A stretch of DNA of 64,000 nt from positions 310,001 through 374,000 of the forward strand of contig BQMF02000330.1 in assembly GCA_027922465.2 (NCBI GenBank), in the 5' to 3' direction. Position numbers and translations under genes: made by a program. The DNA comes from Turritopsis dohrnii. Lineage: Eukaryota > Cnidaria > Hydrozoa > Anthoathecata > Oceaniidae. Positions 57,824 through 64,000 of the stretch are shown one piece after another (within the stretch, counting starts at the first letter, position 1; the number at the start of each line of letters is the position of its first letter). The notes below the pieces were generated by a model that saw nothing but the letters and a program-made list of their open reading frames with translations, ran no database searches and was not told the DNA's origin.

Positions 57824-58768
57824 TCTATATATCAATAGCCGATTCTCCGTCTGTCTGTCTGTCTGTCTGTTTGTTTGTTTGTTTGTAAGTCACGCAAAAT
57901 GGTAGATTGAGTTGTCGCTCAATTATTTCTTTTTTTGTGTGCGACGTGAGTTCGAAACAAATACATTGCAACCTCAATCGAACGTGACTTATTTTTGGCT
58001 GATGAACTAATATGAATAACGTTTTGTTTTTATTATTATTGTTAGTTTTATATTCCAAGGACTACGTTGACTACGTTGGCTTTGAAAACAATACATCAAC
58101 TAAATACAAAGAAACTAACTGATTAAACAATTTGGACAAAAAGCAGCAGTGGCAGAACGTGGCAGCATGTTCGGTTTGCCAGTGTATTCTTACGTATCCT
58201 TGCCTGACTGTTTGAGACGGGTAAACTTTTTTTCGAGCAATCAAAGTGTTTAGAAACCGATAGGTTAAAAAAGAGTATCATGAAACAAAATATTTTTTTG
58301 CTTTTCTTTTAATAATTGAATTTCTTTTTTTAATTGTTAAGCGCTTCTGATCGAACGTTTTTTTTATTCTCTTTATTCATTTAGCACATGCCTTTTTTCT
58401 CTCCTCTCGTGTGAACTTTTCAAGAAGAAAAGCAATTTTCCCCCTGTTTGATAGCAGCCATGTTAGAGCGCGTAACTTTTTTAATACAAAAGCTAATAAA
58501 AAGTTGAAGTTTTTTCTCCCTACGTTTTGAGTGTATTGTTGTAATGATCAACGATTGTTTCAAAAAATAAATAAGTAACACATCATGAAATTTGGGTTTT
58601 TTTGGAACCATTGTCTAAACTGATATTTGATATTTGATTTCGAATCTGCCTCTGGTTGAACACAAGTTGTACGAGCCGTTTTTCAGGAAATATGAGGTTT
58701 ATTGGGGTCTCCGAGGTGACACAGAGCAGGTGCACATGGGCGGCGAGCGACGCCGCCTTGGCGGCTTG
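57824..58768 (+). mobile_element. Helitron-like element, long form, tandem to the previous copy
   Basis: Starts TCTATATATCAATAGCCG with a TCTG/TTTG tract, and ends GCCGCCTTGGCGGCTTG (CTAG mutated to CTTG) followed by T. It is more diverged than the copies at 24006 and 40669. Head-to-tail junction with the short copy. Confidence 0.6.
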
Positions 58769-59899
58769 TATGATTTATTCATAAACAAACCTACCTAAAA
58801 AAACTTATTTGAGGTAAATAATGATATCATCATAATACTGAGTAACGCATTGACTTTAAAACGGCAAAGCTTTTCTTAGTCTTTTATAGATGATGACTGT
58901 TTGATTTGAGGATCTGTCAAGAGGTTTCAAAACCAAATTTATCTTGTGATTTTAATGTTGACTGCTCAAAATTTCTCTCACAACGAATGAAGATTAATTT
59001 GTCAGACGAAATAAAGGGACATTCAACCTACAAAATGACAGGGATGTATTTTTGTATTTGAGTTCACAAGATAATGTTTTTTACATAAAATATTTGTAAT
59101 TTGGCTTTTATGTAGAATTTTTGCTGCGATCTAAGTCATTATAGAAATGTTTCTGATAATAATTGGTCGTTAGGGTATCACCAAGGTTGCCTTGGCTTTT
59201 ACTTGACCGAGGAGGAGTGATGGGTAGTTTCGATAAGCTTCTCCATTTCATATATTTTTTTATACCTTTTTAGTATGTACCGCAAAAGCGTCAAAATGAT
59301 ATGAATAATCACACTCATCCAAAGTTTCACCTTAAATGTTACAACCGATCCAGATTGCTAGTGTTCTAGCTAATTCGTAGAGACATTACACTTCCATTTT
59401 AGCCAGTTCTTGAGCTGATCTCTTTTCTTGTCTCTGTGTGACAATATTTTTTACAGTAGCAAAAAGGTAACTAAAAAACATTTCCTTTCTAGATTTCGTT
59501 TTACTTAATCGCTATTTATGAAGATATTTTGGGAAATGAAATTTGTAGCGTTTATTACAAAACATTGAAAAATCAATATCATTATGTATCTCTCACAGCT
59601 TGAAGTGAATGAAGACACCGGCAATTTTCTTTTATAGCTGCAGTTTTGCATTTAAGTTTGGCAAAATATGATCTTGGGTAGACATTAGTCTTAAATGAAG
59701 CAGTTGCGTCACTTCAATTGGAGTTGTCCTAAAAGGCTTTGTACTATATTTTAAAAGAACGTGTCAAAAAACCATTTGCCGCATGCTTTGTTTGGTGAAT
59801 TTCTTTTGTTCAATTCACATTTAGAAAGTATTTGTCTTGACTCCATTAACCTTGTTTTTGCAAAGGAAAAAATGTTGAAAGGCTAATTGATGATAGATA
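58769..59899. other. Non-coding region left of the Tigger element
   Basis: No frame, repeat or RNA gene could be supported. Confidence 0.35.
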
Positions 59900-60130
59900 T
59901 ACAGTAGACTCCCGGTTATTCGAAGCTCCAAGGGGGATAAGAATTTACTTCGAATAACCGGGAGTTCGAATAACTGAAAAATTCGTTTTCCCGCCAGATT
60001 TTCAACTTAACCTTAATGGGATGGACTTTTCTGAAGTAATTGAGGCATTGTGGTTCAGTTGAGCGTAATAAACACAAAGAATTTTTACTTTTTGAAGAAA
60101 GAATAAATTTGAACAAATTGTTAACAGGTT

Positions 60131-61726
60131 TTAAAATATGAAAGTTATAAAGAAAATGTATCTAGTAAATACAAGGAGTTCAACTCTTAAAAAATCTTTA
60201 ATGCTACATTGTTTTTTACTATCGATGTAGTGTTTTTGACATGTACGTGTTATCATGTTTAACTGCTTTCTGATTTCAAGACCATTCTCGTCAAACAAAG
60301 ACCATCTTTCCAACAATTCTAAGGCCTCTTCCAACTCTGACTGCTTTGGCTTCTTCGGGGGGATGTCATGTGCCTCAATTTCATCATCATCATCATCTTC
60401 GAGATTCGGCTCGTTTTGATCTTTGTCCTCATTAAGTACGATTTCCACGATTTCCTCATCAGTCAATTCAATTGATTTACTCGTGCATACCTCAAAATCA
60501 ATATCCACAAAATCATCTGCGTTCAAGATGTCGCCGTCAACTTCTCTTTTTTTCAACTCGCTTATGCTGTCAGAAAGAGATTTAAATGGGTCATCAGCAT
60601 CATTGAGACTCGTGATCTGTGCTTCTTTTGAGATGCCTGCCTTCTTAAAGCAGTTTTTAACGGTGTCTTTTGAAACAGCGTCCCATGATTTGACCAAGAT
60701 TTGCATCACTTCAAGAATGTTAATTTTAGGGACCTCTTTACCGCCGTCAATGAACTTTATTTGACGTTTCACAAGATTTGACCGGTAATATGCCTTCAAT
60801 GCTCGGGTTACACCTTGATCCATGGGCTGGGTCTTAGACGTTGTATTTGGTGGTAGAAAAACTAATTCTACTGCTTTAAGACCAGTGACTTCTGGATGAG
60901 CTGGGCAATTGTCAATTATCAAAACAATCTTTCGACCCGCAGTTTCAAATTTAGCATCGAGTTTTTTCACATAATCGGTAAAGATTTCAGAATCCATCCA
61001 GGCCTTCTTTTGAGCTTTGTACTGACAGGGAAGACTTTTGACTCCTTTGAAACAGCGCGGTGTAACCGATTTTCCGATAACGAACATGGGCAACTTTTCA
61101 CCTAGGGCATTTCCTGCTGCAAGTCCTGTTAAACGAACTTTGCTGAACTTTCCACCAGCACATCTTTCACCTTTGGCATGATAGGTATTTGTTGGAAGCA
61201 TCTGGTAGAACAAGCCGAATTCATCAGCATTGAAAATGTCTTGTAAATCATAGCGTGACAAAATGGTTGGCAGGTGTGTTTCTTCCCAGCTTGCTGTCAT
61301 CTCTGGTGTACAAGACTTTTCCTCTCCATAAATAATTCTGTAAATGATGTTTTGTCTGTGCTTCCATCTGTCTAGCCAGCCTTCTGAAGCTTTAAAATCA
61401 GGTTCGTTGAATTGCTTTGCAAAATCCAATGCTTTTTCTTGAATGATTTGACCACTAATCGGCACAGTTCTTTCACGAGCGTTAACGAACCACTTGTAAA
61501 CTGCTTTATCAATGTTATCGTATTTTCCGGAAGAAAGCTTTTGTCTTTTAGCTCCATACTGGCCTGATTCATACTTGGTAAAAATGTCACTTTTATTCTT
61601 AACCCAGTATGAAAGTGTGTTAGGTGGGACACCATACTTTTTAGCAATAGACTTTTTAGTTGTTCCTTCTTTTTCAAGCTCTTTCAGAACAGCTTTCTTC
61701 CTTGACGTTGTCTGAGCGGTTGCCAT
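60131..61726 (-). CDS. Tigger/pogo transposase (intact, DDD)
   Basis: 531 residues. Residues 8-45 form a psq-type helix-turn-helix (KSIAKKYGVPPNTLSYWVKN). Residues about 66-130 are a CENP-B-type second DNA-binding domain (GWLDRWKHRQNI). Residues about 150-320 are the DDE_1 catalytic core with D168 in FNADEFGLF, D272 in IIDNCPAH and D303 in QPMDQGV, about 30 residues between the last two, as in pogo/Tigger. An acidic C-terminal tail (EDDDDDEIEAHD, PPKKPK) follows. The start codon at 61726 has a good context (AAGATGG) and is the first in frame. Length and completeness match active family members. It cuts and joins the element at TA. Divergent neighbour: HIRAN gene. Confidence 0.95.
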   Translation of the reverse strand: MATAQTTSRKKAVLKELEKEGTTKKSIAKKYGVPPNTLSYWVKNKSDIFTKYESGQYGAKRQKLSSGKYDNIDKAVYKWFVNARERTVPISGQIIQEKALDFAKQFNEPDFKASEGWLDRWKHRQNIIYRIIYGEEKSCTPEMTASWEETHLPTILSRYDLQDIFNADEFGLFYQMLPTNTYHAKGERCAGGKFSKVRLTGLAAGNALGEKLPMFVIGKSVTPRCFKGVKSLPCQYKAQKKAWMDSEIFTDYVKKLDAKFETAGRKIVLIIDNCPAHPEVTGLKAVELVFLPPNTTSKTQPMDQGVTRALKAYYRSNLVKRQIKFIDGGKEVPKINILEVMQILVKSWDAVSKDTVKNCFKKAGISKEAQITSLNDADDPFKSLSDSISELKKREVDGDILNADDFVDIDFEVCTSKSIELTDEEIVEIVLNEDKDQNEPNLEDDDDDEIEAHDIPPKKPKQSELEEALELLERWSLFDENGLEIRKQLNMITRTCQKHYIDSKKQCSIKDFLRVELLVFTRYIFFITFIF

Positions 61727-61942
61727 CTTTGATGTGGATTTGAAGAGCCTTTAAAACGTTTGTTTACATCCACCCACTTGTTTTTTAATCGAGCTTTCGA
61801 AACGTTCGAAAATTAGATGAAACGTTCGGAAATCAAAGGAAACGTTCGAATTTTGAATGATCCTTTTAAAACGTTCGAATATTATAAAACGAAACGAAAC
61901 AACACAACAACAAAGCAGTCACACCACAATTAGGACGAAGAA
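61727..61942. promoter_or_regulatory. Bidirectional intergenic region with AACGTTCGAA iterons
   Basis: This 216-bp spacer separates two divergent start codons. AACGTTCGAA occurs at 61801, 61841 and 61870, with AACGTTCGGA at 61821 and a half-site AAACGTTTG at 61753. The first three are spaced exactly 20 bp, about two helix turns, so bound factors would sit on one face. Each repeat joins two palindromes (AACGTT and TTCGAA), and TTCGAA is also the core of the terminal repeats. Control by the element's own proteins is inferred. Confidence 0.6.
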
Positions 61943-62377
61943 GTGAAAATTACAATGGATCTTGTTTCAATGATAATCAACGAAACACAGCCGATAGAAA
62001 TCATTCTTATCAAGTATTATGAGAGTAACTCAACCGTTATGGGATATCATGAGTATCAAAAGAAATGGAACGCTGTTATTGGTGAAGTCCTAGAAGCTAA
62101 AATGGAACCAACAAACGACATAGACAAATATGCAGTGGCGGTCTGCAAAAAAGGAGATATTGTTGGTCATTTGCCTAAAGGAAAAACAGGAAAATTTGCC
62201 AAAACGATATTTTACTTTCTGAAGTCAGAGATGTTGTGTACTTGCAAAGTAAAAGTGACAGGGAAAAGAACTAACTTTGGAGATGATAAGGGATTGAGGA
62301 TCTCCTGTTTGCTTCAATTCTCTGGACCGAAGGAGAATATTGAACTTTTGAAGAAATTGCTTGAAGAGTGTAAATAG
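61943..62377 (+). CDS. HIRAN-domain protein encoded inside the Tigger transposon
   Basis: 144 residues, intact, one exon. Residues about 33-105 match the HIRAN fold: GYHEYQKKWNAVIGEVLEAK, then EPTNDIDKYAVAV with the conserved N-x-x-D-x-x-A-V core, then the GDIVGHLPKG turn. A cysteine-containing strand (CTCKVKVTGKR) and a C-terminal helix (ENIELLKKLLEE) follow. The start could also be Met5 (61955). HIRAN of HLTF/Rad5 binds 3'-OH single-stranded ends at stalled forks; here the domain stands alone without helicase or RING. Stand-alone relatives seem common in cnidarian genomes from memory. Role in transposition, targeting or repair is inferred from its place between the TIRs. Confidence 0.8.
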   Translation: MKITMDLVSMIINETQPIEIILIKYYESNSTVMGYHEYQKKWNAVIGEVLEAKMEPTNDIDKYAVAVCKKGDIVGHLPKGKTGKFAKTIFYFLKSEMLCTCKVKVTGKRTNFGDDKGLRISCLLQFSGPKENIELLKKLLEECK

Positions 62378-62689
62378 CCATGAATATTGAAACCTGATTT
62401 TTTGAAGAAAAAAAGTGTTTTAATCGCAGAAAATCAATGTTCTCACTCGACGATCTCCCAATAAGAAAAATTCGAATAACTGAGGGTGACTTAGCCTTTA
62501 ATTGGCCCCAAGGGGAATAGAAATCACTTCGAATAACCGAATTATTCGAATAACTGAAGTTCGAATAACCGAGAGTGTTTTGGCCTGAGTTACGTAAGCA
62601 GATCCAAGGGAAACGCCATCTCACTTCGAATAACCGAATTATTCGAATAAGTGCAGGTTCGAATAACCGGGAGTCTACTGTACTTTCAT

Positions 62690-64000
62690 TTTTTTGTTCA
62701 TGCGAAAAAAATAAAACAAATAAAAGATTTGTGTAATTATATGCACTTATATATGCATTAACTATCAACATTACCAACAATACAATTTAATCTTCCTTCA
62801 CGGTAAATAAAACAAATCACGTATCTGAAGCAAACTTACTCAACATGGACGGCTGCGTTCGCATACGGCAAGTAACAACCGATGAAAAACAGCTACCATG
62901 CTGTTCTCGGACCGAAATGTATTGAAGACAACGACAAATACAAACTAGAATGCAGCAAAAGTCACAAACTATTACACTACCGGTGCACCAGATTACCTTC
63001 GTATCAAATAAGCCTTTTTCTAACAAAAAGTTACCGTAGGTTCGCCTGCGAAGAATGCGTAGTATTACCACAATATATACAAGATATCTCGAACAATAAC
63101 GAAACAATCCGAAACCTTACAGCCGTACTGATGAAAAATGATGACGAAATAGTGTCCAACCAAATGAAAATCGATAACTTAAACGAAGAGTTAACTGATT
63201 TGCGGGATGAAGTGCGAAAACATGAAGAATCATTATGGGAAAACGAGGATATAATTGTAAACCTGGAATCCGACTTGAAAATCTATGAATGTGCTGTAAA
63301 TAAATACAAGGAAAGTGAAGCAAGTCTGCAACTTGTCATCACAAACTAGCAGAATGAAATGAAAGAACAAGAAAAAAAAATCGACGAAGCAGGAAATCTA
63401 GACTATGATTATCTGGTTAAAATGCAAAACTCTGTGAAGAACAAACTGGATCACTTTGGCAATACTCTGAGAGAATCTCTGTTAAAAGAAGTCAAGGAAA
63501 ACACCAAAAAAAATGAAGAAAAAGTCAATCAGGTGATCAGTGACAGTAGATCTTATTCGGACACAGTAAAAAACAACACAACATCTACTGTTAACCAACC
63601 AATAGCAGACACAAACATTGATTTTCGTACTATCATGGAGGAGACGAAGGATGAAGAACTTGCTGAGGAAGGTGAACAACAGCGTCGATCCTGTAACATA
63701 ATTCTACATGAAGTGAAGGAAGATAGTAATAACAACAGAGAAGATGGGAAAAAAGTGGATGAGGCATATGTTGTTTCTTTGATAGAAGTGTTAAAATTTC
63801 AGTAACTTGTAAATCAATTGTTAGAATTGGAACTGATCCTACAAAGAAGCGACCAATCAAACTGACGATGAGATCTCAAGATGAAAAGAACAAGATTATG
63901 AATAACCTGATAAATCTGAAGAGTCAAGAAATGTACCGAGGTCTAAGTGTTACCGATGACTATACGCAAAAACAAAGACAAACCATTAAACATTGGGTGA
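62690..64000 (+). mobile_element. 5' part of a non-LTR retrotransposon (LINE), cut by the window edge
   Basis: Starts somewhere after the Tigger right end; the first recognisable part is ORF1 from about 62845. Clade not certain: the PHD-like finger, coiled coil and RRM-like order in ORF1 is seen in several LINE groups of cnidarians. Reverse transcriptase would lie beyond the right edge. Confidence 0.75.
62845..64000 (+). pseudogene. LINE ORF1 protein, broken by a stop and frameshifts
   Basis: Probable start ATG at 62845 (MDGCVRIRQVTTDEKQLPCC), a frame change near 62900, then CIEDNDKYKLECSKSHKLLH and FACEEC, a PHD-like zinc finger. A coiled coil (ELTDLRDEVRKHEESLWENE) follows. TAG at 63347-63349 interrupts the frame, which continues with further coil and SCNIILHEVKED, the start of an RRM-like domain. 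Another frame change near 63795 leads to VRIGTDPTKKRPIKLTMRSQ and GLSVTDDYTQKQRQ up to the window end. ORF1 proteins coat LINE RNA as a chaperone; this copy cannot make one. Confidence 0.8.

Larger units (their letters stand above)
59902..62680. mobile_element. Complete pogo/Tigger DNA transposon carrying a second (HIRAN) gene
   Basis: 2779 bp with inverted ends CAGTAGACTCCCGGTTATTC on the left and the exact inverse on the right. TA flanks both sides (59900-59901, 62681-62682), as for Tc1/mariner-pogo elements. Subterminal zones are packed with TTCGAATAACCG or TTCGAATAACTG units, at least three on the left (one inverted) and seven or more on the right including inverted ones, a likely transposase-binding array. 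Inside lie two intact divergent genes: the transposase (60131-61726, minus) and a HIRAN protein (61943-62377, plus). No stop or frameshift interrupts either, so it may be recent or still active. Confidence 0.92.

Noticed and set aside
1..64000. CRISPR arrays, operons or bacterial origin
   Set aside because: No regularly spaced identical repeats with unique spacers; genes are spliced and of animal families.

Overview
The window is AT-rich animal nuclear DNA, most likely from a cnidarian and probably an anthozoan. The evidence for this is spliced genes with GT-AG introns, animal-only domain families (fibrinogen-related, TRIM, rhodopsin-like GPCR, secreted chitin-binding-like modules), and a dense transposon load of pogo/Tigger, Helitron-like, Harbinger, 9-bp-duplication elements, a tRNA-derived SINE and a LINE with a PHD-like ORF1. 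The cnidarian call is an inference from family content, not a species match.

Host genes, left to right: (1) a minus-strand secreted protein (signal-peptide exon at 6164-6215, then phase-1 module exons down to the left edge) built from six-cysteine, peritrophin-A/CBM14-like modules; (2) an intact single-exon fibrinogen-related lectin-like gene at 8874-10019 (+); (3) a five-exon MPV17L2-like inner mitochondrial membrane protein gene spread over 16675-28346 (+), whose introns hold several nested transposons; (4) a three-exon minus-strand gene at 29699-32940 coding for a RING, B-box, coiled-coil and ankyrin protein of 487 residues; (5) an atypical class A GPCR at 48234-49142 (+) with a broken antisense-oriented copy of its first segment at about 52440-52590. 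Exons of genes 1, 3 and 4 were rebuilt by hand from splice sites and matching phases. Coding sums are in frame: 696 nt for gene 3 and 1464 nt for gene 4.

The rest is mostly mobile DNA, and many elements could be bounded exactly by terminal inverted repeats and target duplications: two 9-bp-duplication elements with the same 5' CAACCTCGAACC end (13358-15895, 37496-39574, the latter holding a decayed RecQ-like helicase); a different 9-bp-duplication, long-TIR element (44745-47399); two elements with CATGGA ends and 7-bp duplications (20126-21100, 35483-36199); a hAT-like element (18845-22664); a Harbinger remnant inserted into the helix-turn-helix of an older Tigger relic (33850-35134); a TA-flanked GACGTC-rich element (23342-26969) that hosts a head-to-tail run of three Helitron-like copies; further Helitron-like copies at 40669-41531 and 57350-58768; two SINE copies; and several small MITEs.

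The most interesting object is at 59902-62680: a complete, TA-flanked pogo/Tigger transposon with an intact 531-residue DDD transposase and, inside the same inverted repeats, a divergently transcribed 144-residue HIRAN-domain gene. The two share a 216-bp intergenic region holding AACGTTCGAA repeats spaced 20 bp apart. HIRAN domains of the HLTF type bind 3' DNA ends at stalled forks, so this looks like a two-gene transposon with an accessory DNA-end-binding factor. A 5' LINE ORF1, broken by a stop and frameshifts, runs off the right edge.
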